Shown: positions 17,308-25,111, numbered from the stretch's first letter. The stretch: DNA of 64,000 bases from Firmicutes bacterium TM09-10 (GCA_003481005.1 QUKC01000006.1:1-64000), one strand, 5' to 3'. The notes: generated by a model not told the origin, from the sequence alone. Numbers and translations are program-made.

Positions 17308-18159
17308 TCAGGCTTTTACGCCGGAACTGTTTAAAGAGCCAAGGCCTTCCATGAAGTACTTCTGACAGAAGAAGAACAAAATCAGGATCGGGAGCATGTA
17401 GACAACGTCTGCTGCCATAAACAGGTTCCACTGTGTTCCATAAGTACTGCTTGTCATTCTGCCGACTGCCAGGGACAGTGTCCACTTTTCCGGTTTGGAA
17501 ATGACATACAGCAATGGAGTTAAGTAGTCGTTCCAGGCACCCTGGAACGACTGGATTGCAATAACTGCGATCAGCGGTTTACACATCGGTCCAATTACCT
17601 TTAACAGAACCTGTAGTCTGCTCGCGCCGTCCATTCTCGCCGCTTCATCATAAGACTTCGGCAGACCGGACATAAACTGTTTTGCCAGGAAAGTCTGGAA
17701 CGGTGCACCTAGGAAAGCCGGGATAATCATTGGCCACCAGGTTCCGTAAAATCCGCATGCCGCCCATAAACGGAATACCGGGATTACCGTAACCATGCCG
17801 GGAATCATCATGCTGCCTACAATCAGGTAAAACCACACCTTCTTGCCCGGAAATCTCAGTCTTGCCAGCGCGTAACCGACGCTCATACAGCTACACACCT
17901 GACCGAAACATACGATCACGGAAATAAATACAGTGTTGCCAAAACGTTTCCAAAATTCAATCTGCTGTAAGCCGATTGTGAAGTTTTCCCAGTGGAATAC
18001 TTTTGGAATCCACTGAGGCGGCATCGCAAATACTGCCGCATTATCTTTTAAGGCCGTTGTCAGCATCCACAAAAGAGGCATAATCATCGGGACACAAAAG
18101 ATCAAAATAATCAGATATCGAATCACTGTCGTGACAATGGCTTTCTTTTTCTTTCCCAC
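17308..18159 (-). CDS. Sugar ABC transporter permease (MalG/LacG type)
   Basis: A 283-residue permease with six predicted helices. It has the cytoplasmic EAA loop typical of CUT1 transporters (PKSYDEAARMDGASRLQV, ending in a PMCKPL segment). The start is a GTG at 18159 with AAGGAGG upstream. It would form the membrane channel with the preceding MalF-type permease. No dedicated ATPase gene lies in this locus, so the system must borrow a shared MsmK/MalK-type ATPase; one is encoded at 42053-43174. Confidence 0.93.
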   Translation of the reverse strand: MGKKKKAIVTTVIRYLIILIFCVPMIMPLLWMLTTALKDNAAVFAMPPQWIPKVFHWENFTIGLQQIEFWKRFGNTVFISVIVCFGQVCSCMSVGYALARLRFPGKKVWFYLIVGSMMIPGMVTVIPVFRLWAACGFYGTWWPMIIPAFLGAPFQTFLAKQFMSGLPKSYDEAARMDGASRLQVLLKVIGPMCKPLIAVIAIQSFQGAWNDYLTPLLYVISKPEKWTLSLAVGRMTSSTYGTQWNLFMAADVVYMLPILILFFFCQKYFMEGLGSLNSSGVKA

Positions 18160-18174
18160 TTTCGATTTTCCTCC

Positions 18175-19089
18175 TTATTCATTCTCGTAATAAACGTACT
18201 GCTCAGATTTTCTGAAAATAATAACAGTAAATACCATAATAATCAGGAACAGAATCCACGCTTCTGCACTCGCACGTCCAAATTTGTTATTGGAAAATGC
18301 ATTGGTATAAATATCGTAATTGATAAAGTGAGATGCATAGTTCGGGCCGCCGGCTGTCATAATCTGTGCTTCTGCAAAGGACTGCATGCATCCGATCAGA
18401 CCGGTAATCAGCTGTAAGAACACGATCGGTGTAATCATCGGGAACGTGATACTCTTAAACTTCTGCCATCCGCTTGCACCATCCAAGTCTGCTGCTTCGT
18501 AAACATCTACCGGTACAGACTGCAGACCGCTTAAGAAGATAATCATCATACCTCCAACGCCCCACCATTTAATCAGACTCAGGGAAAGCAGCACAACCTT
18601 TTCATCTGTCAGCCAGCCAACTGCAGGAAGTCCGATCTGGCGAAGCATTCCGTTTAACAGACCAGTGTCGCTCTTAAACATAAACTGCCACAGAATGATT
18701 GCTGCAACGCTCGGTACGATAGTCGGCAGGTAATAAAGAACACGGAAGAACTTGATTCCTTTTAACTGCTTATTTAACAATACCGCCAGTGCAAGGCCGA
18801 GGATCAGGGAAACCGGAACGTTAATCAGCGCATAAATAAATGTCACAGCTACGGACTTCGGAAATACCGGGTCCAGCGTCAGGATGTATTTGAAGTTCTT
18901 CAAACCTGCAAATACCGGATCATTGTATCCGTCCCAGTCACAAAATGCACAGTAGAGGGAATACAACATCGGATATGCACACAAAAGCGGAAATCCGATC
19001 AGGGTCGGGATCATGAATAAATATCCCTGTACTCCTTCCCTTTTCCAAAAGCTTTTACCCTTTTGTTTTTCTTTTGTTTTCTCCTTCAT
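18175..19089 (-). CDS. Sugar ABC transporter permease (MalF/LacF type)
   Basis: A 304-residue CUT1-type permease with a cytoplasmic N-terminus rich in Lys/Glu, six helices and the EAA loop VYEAADLDGASGWQKFKSIT near residue 215. It is the first gene of the mannoside transporter operon, with a ribosome site GAGGAAGGAAG. The stop is 15 nt before the MalG-type permease. The promoter lies at 19248-19276. Confidence 0.93.
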   Translation of the reverse strand: MKEKTKEKQKGKSFWKREGVQGYLFMIPTLIGFPLLCAYPMLYSLYCAFCDWDGYNDPVFAGLKNFKYILTLDPVFPKSVAVTFIYALINVPVSLILGLALAVLLNKQLKGIKFFRVLYYLPTIVPSVAAIILWQFMFKSDTGLLNGMLRQIGLPAVGWLTDEKVVLLSLSLIKWWGVGGMMIIFLSGLQSVPVDVYEAADLDGASGWQKFKSITFPMITPIVFLQLITGLIGCMQSFAEAQIMTAGGPNYASHFINYDIYTNAFSNNKFGRASAEAWILFLIIMVFTVIIFRKSEQYVYYENE

Positions 19090-19128
19090 TCTTCTTCCTT
19101 CCTCTCTTGTTATATTGTATATACCATT

Positions 19129-19330
19129 TATATCATTTTGCAGTTAATCCACATTTCCATCCGCCTTTTTCAAAGACGAACACAGTTATTGTGCATTATG
19201 TTCTGTTCCTTCTATTTTTTCTCTATTTGTTTGTGCTTTATGGGTATAATATATTATATTCATTTTGCACTGTCAAGCAATGTTATACATAATCATATAT
19301 TTTATATCATATATATCATTTTGCGATGTG
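19129..19330. promoter_or_regulatory. Three direct copies of a TATATCATTTTGC motif upstream of the mannoside operon
   Basis: Near-identical 13-15 bp motifs at 19129-19144 (TATATCATTTTGCAGT), 19257-19273 (TATTCATTTTGCACTGT) and 19312-19330 (TATATCATTTTGCGATGTG). The middle copy overlaps the predicted promoter spacer and -35. Such repeats are candidate operator sites, most simply for the GntR/LacI or AraC regulator of the locus. The assignment is inference. Confidence 0.45.
19248..19276 (-). promoter_or_regulatory. Promoter of the mannoside transporter operon
   Basis: TTGACA at 19271-19276, 17-nt spacer, TATATT at 19248-19253 on the minus strand. The leader to the first permease is about 150 nt and A/T-rich. 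The remainder of the long gap (19277-19640) holds no convincing gene, only an inverted repeat and the tRNA terminator. Confidence 0.6.
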
Positions 19331-19471
19331 ATTGTACACAATTTCAATCGTTTTCGAAACTTGTATTTTTAGTATTTTTGTACTGTTTCCCTCTCTACCT
19401 CATCTTTTGGATCGGCATTTTCCGCCTATTTTCAATGTGCAAAAATTCCCGTCATGATGTACAAATACAAA

Positions 19472-19553
19472 CAGCGGCCATGAAAAACCCGTTTCATTCC
19501 GACAGAATATCCGCACCTGCACATACCCTGTCGTTGGTTTTCCATAGCCGCTG
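19472..19553. repeat. Long nested inverted repeat in intergenic DNA
   Basis: Outer arms of 18 bp with two mismatches (CAGCGGCCATGAAAAACC at 19472-19489; partner at 19536-19553) enclose an inner GACAG/CTGTC pair. The result would be an 80-nt branched hairpin. A 36-codon frame, MENQRQG..., runs through it on the minus strand without a ribosome site and is not called. It could be a small RNA or a decayed mobile-element end; I do not recognise it. Confidence 0.4.
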
Positions 19554-19599
19554 TCTCATTTATATATCTCTTTAACGAGCTCCACTTATTTCCAGACAA

Positions 19600-19630
19600 A
19601 AAGAAAAAGCCTTGAAAACTCAAGGCTTTT
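19600..19630 (-). terminator. Terminator of tRNA-Leu(AAG)
   Basis: Minus strand: AAAAGCCTTG, loop AGTTTT, CAAGGCTTTTTCTTTTT. The stem is perfect with a T-rich tail, 10 bp downstream of the tRNA gene. Confidence 0.85.
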
Positions 19631-19639
19631 AAAATTTCC

Positions 19640-19723
19640 TGCGGAAGATGGGACTTGAACCCACACGATATTGCTATCACAAGATCCTTAGTCTTGCTCG
19701 TCTGCCAATTCCGACACTTCCGC
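19640..19723 (-). tRNA. tRNA-Leu (anticodon AAG)
   Basis: An 84-nt type II tRNA. Acceptor GCGGAAG pairs with CTTCCGC. The anticodon stem CAAGA/TCTTG encloses the loop CTAAGGA, giving anticodon AAG (A34 probably modified to inosine). It has a long variable arm (TGATAGCAATATCG) and T-arm loop GTTCAAGTC. CCA is not encoded. It reads CUU/CUC leucine codons. Confidence 0.93.
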
Positions 19724-19786
19724 ATAGCGGTTAACCGCTGCAAGAAGTATAATAACATTATACCGTCGGAAAGTCAACAACAAATT

Positions 19787-20341
19787 TTACTTTTTTTCAA
19801 GATCTGCCCGAATGGTTTCCCAGATGCAGGATGCCGCCAGATCTGAGCCAGCCGGTGAGGCATGTGCGCCGTCCTCCGCATACATTTCAATTTCCGGATG
19901 ATTCTTTTTGTACTGCCACCATTCTTCCCCAACCGGTGCCAGCAGTGCACCGATTTCTTCTGCAATTTCCTGATGCGCTTTTGTCATGCGGGGCTGCACC
20001 GCTTCCTCTTCCTTCATCGCCCAGGTCATGTAAATGACAGGCGTACTGTTTGCTTCCCGAATCCAGGCGTTCAATTTCCGCGCCGCATCGAAAAACTTCT
20101 CCTCCGGTCCAAACGGATGCGCATGCTCCTGCAAAATAACATAATCATAATTACCGAACAGAATATCAAACCGTACATCCGGCTCTTCCACATGCTGTGC
20201 CAGGAACCAGCCGCCATGGGCAATCATCGTAACTTCGCAGTCATAGCCTGCCGCCCTCGCTTTTTTTGCCGCCATCAAAGGCATATCATTGTAATAAGTA
20301 TGGCTGTTTCCAATAAATAACAATCTCAGCTTTTTTCCCAT
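19787..20341 (-). CDS. SGNH-type hydrolase, small
   Basis: A 184-residue cytoplasmic protein. The block FIGNSHTYYNDMP near residue 9 resembles SGNH block I with GNSH around the catalytic Ser. YDYVILQEHAHPFG resembles the block III region. A C-terminal DGAHASPAG supplies the Asp-x-x-His dyad. These features suggest an esterase/acyl hydrolase of unknown substrate. I start it at 20341 (AAGGAAAACG site); the frame continues to 20524 through an intergenic hairpin repeat and is not credible there. It appears monocistronic. Confidence 0.8.
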   Translation of the reverse strand: MGKKLRLLFIGNSHTYYNDMPLMAAKKARAAGYDCEVTMIAHGGWFLAQHVEEPDVRFDILFGNYDYVILQEHAHPFGPEEKFFDAARKLNAWIREANSTPVIYMTWAMKEEEAVQPRMTKAHQEIAEEIGALLAPVGEEWWQYKKNHPEIEMYAEDGAHASPAGSDLAASCIWETIRADLEKK

Positions 20342-20450
20342 CGTTTTCCTTCCGGCAGATTCTGCCGCCTCCTTCTTTTCGATTGTAGCACAGTCCAGAT
20401 CGAAACACAAGGTTCGAAGCCTCCACAGCGGAAAGCATCCACGATGCGTC

Positions 20451-20503
20451 ATTCGCAATACAATAGAATATTCGTGGAACGCACATTCTATTGTATTGCG
20501 AAT
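20451..20503. repeat. 35-bp hairpin repeat, copy 3, with extended arms
   Basis: The core 20460-20494 (ACAATAGAATATTCG...ACATTCTATTGT) is extended by perfect flanking arms ATTCGCAAT/ATTGCGAAT to 53 bp. The right flank GCGAAT...GGGAACAGTAAC resembles the flanks of the copies at 389 and 63095. It lies in the 5' region of the SGNH gene, upstream of its start. Confidence 0.75.
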
Positions 20504-20560
20504 GACGCATGGGAACAGTAACACTTTTATTCCTTAAAGCTATTTTTTTACAAAAAAGAC

Positions 20561-20589
20561 TTGCATTTTGTTTTATACTGTGCTAATAT
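20561..20589 (+). promoter_or_regulatory. Promoter of first tRNA-Leu(CAG)
   Basis: TTGCAT, 17-nt spacer, TAATAT, ending 28 bp before the tRNA. The sequence differs from the promoters of copies two and three, so this is probably the ancestral upstream region. Confidence 0.75.
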
Positions 20590-20617
20590 TTCATCTTGTC
20601 AGCGGCAAGCAGACAAT

Positions 20618-20701
20618 GCAGGAATGGCGGAATTGGCAGACGCGTACGGTTCAGGTCCGTATGATAGCAATATCATGAGAGTTCAAGTCTCTTTTCCTGC
20701 A
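20618..20701 (+). tRNA. tRNA-Leu (anticodon CAG), copy 1
   Basis: 84 nt; acceptor GCAGGAA/TTCCTGC. Anticodon stem TACGG/CCGTA with loop TTCAGGT gives anticodon CAG, reading CUG. Long variable arm TGATAGCAATATCA; T-loop GTTCAAGTC. No encoded CCA. Followed by its own terminator. Confidence 0.95.
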
Positions 20702-20705
20702 CGGT

Positions 20706-20737
20706 AAAGCACATCACATTGTGGTGTGCTTTTTTTC
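20706..20737 (+). terminator. Terminator of tRNA-Leu copy 1
   Basis: AAAGCACATCACA, loop TT, GTGGTGTGCTTTTTTT. A strong stem with a T7 tail directly after the tRNA. The identical copy at 21076-21107 serves the second tRNA; a diverged one serves the third. Confidence 0.88.
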
Positions 20738-20770
20738 TTTCATAGGAAAATTCGTCCTATGAAAGAAAAA

Positions 20771-20863
20771 CGCTCTGCGAGGATGCGCACTCGACGCAGG
20801 GGTAGATGGTTGCTAAAGCAACCGCGCCTCGGCGCGAGAATGTGCCAAGGCACATTCTTTTTT
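20771..20863 (+). repeat. Multi-hairpin module (module B), copy 1
   Basis: Starts CGCTCTGCGAGGATGCGCAC, then three consecutive stems: GGTTGCT/AGCAACC, CGCGCC/GGCGCG and GAATGTGCC/GGCACATTC, the last followed by TTTTTT. It is preceded at 20738-20765 by the hairpin TTTCATAGGA/TCCTATGAAA (module A). The same module occurs at 21141-21233 and 43435-43527, and a diverged reverse-strand version at 32367-32462. Confidence 0.75.
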
Positions 20864-20911
20864 ACAGTAAATAGGAATATCAAAAAATTTCTCATTTTTC
20901 TCAAAAAAAGC

Positions 20912-20940
20912 TTGCACTCTTCTTTTTTCTATGATAGTAT
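20912..20940 (+). promoter_or_regulatory. Promoter of second tRNA-Leu(CAG)
   Basis: TTGCAC, 17-nt spacer, TAGTAT inside the 370-bp repeat. The identical copy at 21282-21310 drives the third tRNA. Each tRNA thus has its own promoter and terminator. Confidence 0.72.
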
Positions 20941-20987
20941 ATTTTTTGTTGACAGCGCATGGTTTTCAAAAGCCACAGTCAATAAAT

Positions 20988-21071
20988 GCAGGAATGGCGG
21001 AATTGGCAGACGCGTACGGTTCAGGTCCGTATGATAGCAATATCATGAGAGTTCAAGTCTCTTTTCCTGCA
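20988..21071 (+). tRNA. tRNA-Leu (anticodon CAG), copy 2
   Basis: Identical to the gene at 20618-20701, in the second 370-bp unit, with promoter 20912-20940 and terminator 21076-21107. Confidence 0.95.
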
Positions 21072-21140
21072 CGGTAAAGCACATCACATTGTGGTGTGCT
21101 TTTTTTCTTTCATAGGAAAATTCGTCCTATGAAAGAAAAA

Positions 21141-21233
21141 CGCTCTGCGAGGATGCGCACTCGACGCAGGGGTAGATGGTTGCTAAAGCAACCGCGCCTC
21201 GGCGCGAGAATGTGCCAAGGCACATTCTTTTTT
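21141..21233 (+). repeat. Multi-hairpin module (module B), copy 2
   Basis: Exact duplicate of 20771-20863 within the second tandem unit, again preceded by the module A hairpin at 21108-21135. Confidence 0.75.
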
Positions 21234-21281
21234 ACAGTAAATAGGAATATCAAAAAATTTCTCATTTTTCTCAAAAAAAGC

Positions 21282-21310
21282 TTGCACTCTTCTTTTTTCT
21301 ATGATAGTAT
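21282..21310 (+). promoter_or_regulatory. Promoter of third tRNA-Leu(CAG)
   Basis: TTGCAC, 17-nt spacer, TAGTAT; identical to 20912-20940. Confidence 0.72.
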
Positions 21311-21357
21311 ATTTTTTGTTGACAGCGCATGGTTTTCAAAAGCCACAGTCAATAAAT

Positions 21358-21441
21358 GCAGGAATGGCGGAATTGGCAGACGCGTACGGTTCAGGTCCGT
21401 ATGATAGCAATATCATGAGAGTTCAAGTCTCTTTTCCTGCA
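21358..21441 (+). tRNA. tRNA-Leu (anticodon CAG), copy 3
   Basis: Same 84-nt sequence as copies 1 and 2. Its terminator at 21446-21477 (AAGACACATCACA/TGTGATGTGTCTTTTTTT) differs by several paired substitutions, marking the end of the perfect repeat. Confidence 0.95.
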
Positions 21442-21445
21442 CGGT

Positions 21446-21477
21446 AAGACACATCACAATGTGATGTGTCTTTTTTT
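21446..21477 (+). terminator. Terminator of tRNA-Leu copy 3
   Basis: Stem GACACATCACA/TGTGATGTGTC with a T7 tail. Differences from the copy 1 terminator are compensated in the stem, which supports its function. Confidence 0.87.
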
Positions 21478-21509
21478 GTTTCATAGGATGCAATTTCCTA
21501 TGAAATAAA

Positions 21510-21544
21510 ACAATAGAATGCACGCTCTGCGAGCATTCTATTGT
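21510..21544. repeat. 35-bp intergenic hairpin repeat, copy 4
   Basis: ACAATAGAATGCACGC, short loop, GCGAGCATTCTATTGT, followed by CATGAATAA, the reverse complement of the usual TTATTCATG flank. It lies 24 bp past the dinB stop and is directly preceded on the plus strand by a module A-like hairpin, TTTCATAGGA/TCCTATGAAA, at 21479-21507. Confidence 0.78.
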
Positions 21545-21555
21545 CATGAATAAAT

Positions 21556-21578
21556 AGGAGACGTCCCTCACGTCTCCT
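21556..21578 (-). terminator. Hairpin overlapping the dinB stop
   Basis: AGGAGACGT and ACGTCTCCT pair across CCCTC; the dinB stop codon lies at 21568-21570 at the edge of the loop. It is followed on the minus strand by ATTTATT. Probable terminator of the dnaJ-like/DUF2974/dinB operon. Confidence 0.5.
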
Positions 21579-22842
21579 CATCCGCTTCCCGTTCTATGTT
21601 TTCCCGCCGTTTTTCCTTATTCAGTCCACCGCTCGTAGGAGACACGCTGCTCTTTAAAAAGCTTGCGCGCATCACGGCATTCTCTCCGAACTTCGCACGG
21701 ATCTGGTCGATCGCCTGATTCGCTTTTTCCAGCTTTTCGTAATCCACCGAATCAAACAGGCTGTACTGACGATATTCGAACTCCGTCAGCCGCGTCGCCG
21801 TCACGTTTAAAAGACGCAGTGGCTTTTTCCCGTCCCACATCCGCATCAGAAGCGTCCATGCCGCCCGGTAGATTTCCTCCGTTACATCCGTCGAAGATTC
21901 CAGCTGCATCTGCCTGCTGCTGTTCTCAAATCCTGCCGTGCGCATTCCGACCGACACGCCGCCCGCCTTTTTGTGCTCTGCACGCAGCCGGATTCCGACT
22001 GTTTCACATAAAGAGAGCAAAATCTGACGCGCATAGGCAGAGTCTGTCACGTCCTCCGGCGTCGTGACGCTGTTTCCGCATCCTTTATTTTCCGCATCCA
22101 TATCGAACATTCCGGCGCTTTCATGCCCTCTGGCATACTCCTGCAGTGCAAGCCCATGCTTTTTCATATGCGCAAAAAGCATCCCGGAATCCGCCTGCGC
22201 CAGATCCCCAATCGTATAAATTCCCAGACCTTTCAACCGTTTACAGGTCGATTTTCCGGCAAACAAAAGATGCTCCACTGGAAGGTTCCACAATTTTCCC
22301 GGAACTTCCTCAGGAAACAGGGTATGCACCAGATCCGGCTTTTTGAAATCCCCAGCCATTTTAGCGAGCAGACGGTTCGTCGAAATCCCGATATTGACCG
22401 TAAATCCAAGGGTTTCTTTGATTTCACAGCGCAGCTTATTGGCAAATGCCTCCGGTTCACCGTACATTCTGCCAAAATTCTCAAATTCTGCCCACGCTTC
22501 ATCGATGCTGTACGGAATTACCACATCCGTATAGCGCCGCAATAACGCCCGCAGACGGTTCGACTGTTCTACATAAACTGCGAAATCCGGCTTCACGACA
22601 ATCAGCCCCGGACATTTCCGACGTGCGGCTGCCAGAGGCTCTCCTGTTGTAATTCCATACTTTTTGGCAGGCGTACTTTTTGCAAGCACAACGCCGTGCC
22701 TGGATTCTTCATCGCCACCGACTGCCGATGGCACTGTCCTTAAATCGAGACTGCCCGGCTGACCGCGCAGCCTCTCCAGCGCACTCCAACTCAAAAAAGC
22801 GCTGTTGACGTCGATGTGGAAGATCAGCTTTTCCGATCTCAT
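21568..22842 (-). CDS. dinB: Y-family DNA polymerase (DinB / Pol IV)
   Basis: A 424-residue translesion polymerase. The first catalytic Asp is in FHIDVNSAF near residue 10, and the second acidic pair is in PYSIDEAW near residue 113. HhH-type thumb sequence (LKGLGIYTIGDLAQA) and a little-finger domain follow. Family members copy damaged DNA with low fidelity. The start overlaps the upstream DUF2974 gene by 4 nt (ATGA), so the two are co-translated. I see no LexA-type box. The usual beta-clamp motif at the C-terminus is not obvious; the tail is charged (KEKRRENIEREADEET). Confidence 0.93.
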   Translation of the reverse strand: MRSEKLIFHIDVNSAFLSWSALERLRGQPGSLDLRTVPSAVGGDEESRHGVVLAKSTPAKKYGITTGEPLAAARRKCPGLIVVKPDFAVYVEQSNRLRALLRRYTDVVIPYSIDEAWAEFENFGRMYGEPEAFANKLRCEIKETLGFTVNIGISTNRLLAKMAGDFKKPDLVHTLFPEEVPGKLWNLPVEHLLFAGKSTCKRLKGLGIYTIGDLAQADSGMLFAHMKKHGLALQEYARGHESAGMFDMDAENKGCGNSVTTPEDVTDSAYARQILLSLCETVGIRLRAEHKKAGGVSVGMRTAGFENSSRQMQLESSTDVTEEIYRAAWTLLMRMWDGKKPLRLLNVTATRLTEFEYRQYSLFDSVDYEKLEKANQAIDQIRAKFGENAVMRASFLKSSVSPTSGGLNKEKRRENIEREADEET

Positions 22843-23936
22843 TTTTCTTTTTCTCCCCGCAAGGTATTTCCGTAAATCTCCAACAGGATTTTAATAATTC
22901 TACGGATTCGTTTCCGGGTTTCCGGATCAAGACTTTTCAGACTTTTTAAACAGCTTTTGAGATTTTCCTTCCAGTGCTCTGAAAATTCTGTCAGCGTCGT
23001 CACGCCGGTCTGGTCTATTACCTGAAACAGCGTTTCGACAAACAGCTGACGTTCTTCCTCTGGAAGCGTAAAAATCCACTGGTTCAGTGCTTCGTTCATC
23101 CGCTTCTGTTTTGCCTCGATATCCACTGCCTTGACAAACTTTCCGTCCTCAATCTGCCAGGTAAACGCATCATGCTGCAAAATGCCGATCCCGGAGCTTT
23201 TTACAACCTCATACTGTTCATAATTTTGTAAAAGCATCCCCACCAAAGAGGAATACGGCAAAATCCGGTGCACACGGCTTCTGATCTGCTCATAGGAATC
23301 TCCCTCAAACACTTCCGGCAAAAATCCCGGACCGTCCAGACTATAAATGTCCGTAATCCTGCGCTGCACGCCGGTTTCCGCCCAGGTCGCCGCATAGGCA
23401 GCCAGGTTTCCACCTTTGGAGTGCCCGCATACCATAAACGCTCCCGGAAGCTTGCAGCCGACCTGATTTAGGTACACACTACTCATCTCCTGGGATGCCA
23501 GCGGTTTTCGAAATGCCAGCCGAAAATCCTCTTTCCAGCCGACAACCGAATCATCCGTTCCACGAAACGCCACCACCGGCTCACAACCTTCCGGGAAAAA
23601 AGTGACCGCTCCGAACTGCGCCTCCTGCTCTTCCTCCATCCGCTCCCGATAATAATTGCAACGCATCGTGCGAAACCGCCTTCCGGCAAGCAGTGCATTC
23701 CAGAGCTTTCGGTTGTTTTCCCCGTACCACTTATCCGCAAACACTGCAGAAAGATCAGCCGTCCGGTCGATTTCTTCCAGCGTCACACTCTTTTTGTGCT
23801 GCGCAATCGTCGGCACAGCACTCCCGAAATCAAAATAGGACAACTGTGCCAAAATCAGGACATCCACATCGCAAAACGCCCGTTCCGCAAAGGCCTGATC
23901 GCCATACTGAACCAAATAATCTATGACATTTCCCAT
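22839..23936 (-). CDS. Lipase-like DUF2974 (Mbeg1-type) protein
   Basis: A 365-residue alpha/beta-hydrolase-like protein. The nucleophile elbow GHSKGGNLA lies near residue 172, in a protein that also contains VAFRGTDDSVVGWKEDF, a strong match to the lipase class 3/DUF2974 pattern. A later IYSLDGPGF carries a candidate catalytic Asp. The C-terminal third is helical. No signal peptide is seen, so it is probably cytosolic; the substrate is unknown. It lies 25 nt after the J-domain gene and overlaps dinB by 4 nt. Confidence 0.85.
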   Translation of the reverse strand: MGNVIDYLVQYGDQAFAERAFCDVDVLILAQLSYFDFGSAVPTIAQHKKSVTLEEIDRTADLSAVFADKWYGENNRKLWNALLAGRRFRTMRCNYYRERMEEEQEAQFGAVTFFPEGCEPVVAFRGTDDSVVGWKEDFRLAFRKPLASQEMSSVYLNQVGCKLPGAFMVCGHSKGGNLAAYAATWAETGVQRRITDIYSLDGPGFLPEVFEGDSYEQIRSRVHRILPYSSLVGMLLQNYEQYEVVKSSGIGILQHDAFTWQIEDGKFVKAVDIEAKQKRMNEALNQWIFTLPEEERQLFVETLFQVIDQTGVTTLTEFSEHWKENLKSCLKSLKSLDPETRKRIRRIIKILLEIYGNTLRGEKEK

Positions 23937-23961
23937 ACGCTTCCTCTCAGTTTTTTTCTAT

Positions 23962-25083
23962 TTATGCTGCGCCGCGGCTGCTGCCGCCCTTGCACGCTTC
24001 TTCAAATTCCCTTAATTTCTGCTTTGCAGCGGCGGACAGATTCTTCGGTACATCGATCTGAACCGTCACATACTGATCTCCGTGTACGGATGCGTCTTTC
24101 ATCGAAACGATGCCCTTGCCTTTTAAACGAATCCTGCTGCCGGACTGCGTACCGGGTTTAATCCTGCACACAACCTTGCCGGTCAGCGTCGCAACCTCTG
24201 CTTCGCCGCCAAGCACCGCCGTCGTAAACGGGATTTTGACCGTTGTATACAGGTCAGCGCCCTTCCGTTCAAATCCAGGTTTTTCCTGTACAGTTACCTT
24301 CAAAAGCAGGTCCCCGTCACCTGCCGAGTTGCTTCCGGGCATACCTTTTCCGCGCAAACGGATCGTCTTGCCGGATTCAATACCCGCCGGGATTTTAACC
24401 TGAACGGTAGATATCTTGCCATCCTGTCCCTGCAAACTGATCTTCTTTTCGCAGCCAAATGCCGCTTCGTCAAAGCTGACGCTGATCTCAGCCCGCAGAT
24501 CCCCGCCTCTTTTAGAGGAGTTAAAGTCGCCGTAGCTGCCGCCGCCAAAATCGAAGCCGTCAAAACTGTCAGTATAACCATTACCGGTCGAGCTGCCAAA
24601 CCCGCCGGTATAGCCGCTGCCTGCTGTGCCGCTAAAGCCCTGGCTGTAACCATCAGCTCCGCCGAATCCACTTCCAAAATGCGTCCGATAGCTCTTGCCA
24701 GACTGCTTCTGTCCGGATTTACCGTGGAACATGCCGCCGAACAAATCTCCAAACAGGTCATCCATATTTCCGCCCTCAAAGTGGAACGAATGGAATCCAC
24801 CATTTTGTCCATAGCTGCCCTGTGGGCCCGCACCGGCGCCACCTGCCCAACTTCCGTCAAACGCTGCGTGACCGTACTTATCATACTGCGCTTTCTGTTT
24901 CGGATCGCTCAGCACGCCATACGCCTCTGTAATCTCCTGAAAGCGCTGCTGCGCCGTCGGATCATCCTTATTTGCATCCGGATGATATTTTTTTGCAAGT
25001 TTTCTATATGCTTTTTTTATCGCATCGGCATCGGCGCTTTTGGAAACGCCGAGCACTTCGTAATAATCTCTCTTTGCTGCCAT
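23962..25083 (-). CDS. J-domain co-chaperone, type B (DnaJ/CbpA-like)
   Basis: A 373-residue Hsp40. Residues about 5-70 are the J domain with the HPD signature ([11 protein letters not shown]). Residues about 75-195 are an unusually long Gly/Phe/Ser/Tyr-rich region ([29 protein letters not shown]). Residues about 200-355 are the two beta-barrel substrate-binding domains ([20 protein letters not shown]). There is no CxxCxGxG zinc finger, so it is the CbpA-like class rather than canonical DnaJ. It would stimulate DnaK ATPase and hand over clients. The start at 25083 has GGAGG upstream; the longer frame to 25125 crosses a terminator-like hairpin. Confidence 0.93.
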   Translation of the reverse strand: MAAKRDYYEVLGVSKSADADAIKKAYRKLAKKYHPDANKDDPTAQQRFQEITEAYGVLSDPKQKAQYDKYGHAAFDGSWAGGAGAGPQGSYGQNGGFHSFHFEGGNMDDLFGDLFGGMFHGKSGQKQSGKSYRTHFGSGFGGADGYSQGFSGTAGSGYTGGFGSSTGNGYTDSFDGFDFGGGSYGDFNSSKRGGDLRAEISVSFDEAAFGCEKKISLQGQDGKISTVQVKIPAGIESGKTIRLRGKGMPGSNSAGDGDLLLKVTVQEKPGFERKGADLYTTVKIPFTTAVLGGEAEVATLTGKVVCRIKPGTQSGSRIRLKGKGIVSMKDASVHGDQYVTVQIDVPKNLSAAAKQKLREFEEACKGGSSRGAA

Positions 25084-25111
25084 TGTTGCCTCCATTCTGC
25101 AAGAGCGCAAA

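Larger units (their letters stand above)
20618..21357 (+). repeat. Two perfect tandem copies of a 370-bp tRNA-Leu unit
   Basis: Units 20618-20987 and 20988-21357 appear identical base for base by reading. Each contains the tRNA, its terminator, a hairpin pair (TTTCATAGGA/TCCTATGAAA), a three-hairpin module, A/T-rich DNA and the promoter for the next tRNA. A third tRNA follows, but the sequence diverges within its terminator. Perfect identity including the spacer suggests recent unequal-crossover amplification or active gene conversion. Confidence 0.9.

Noticed and set aside
19432..19758. 108-codon minus-strand frame
   Set aside because: It overlaps tRNA-Leu(AAG) and its terminator completely.
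20726..21404. Two identical 102-codon plus-strand frames (20726-21034 and 21096-21404)
   Set aside because: They run through tRNA-Leu genes, promoters and hairpin modules of the 370-bp repeat, have no ribosome site and duplicate only because the DNA does.
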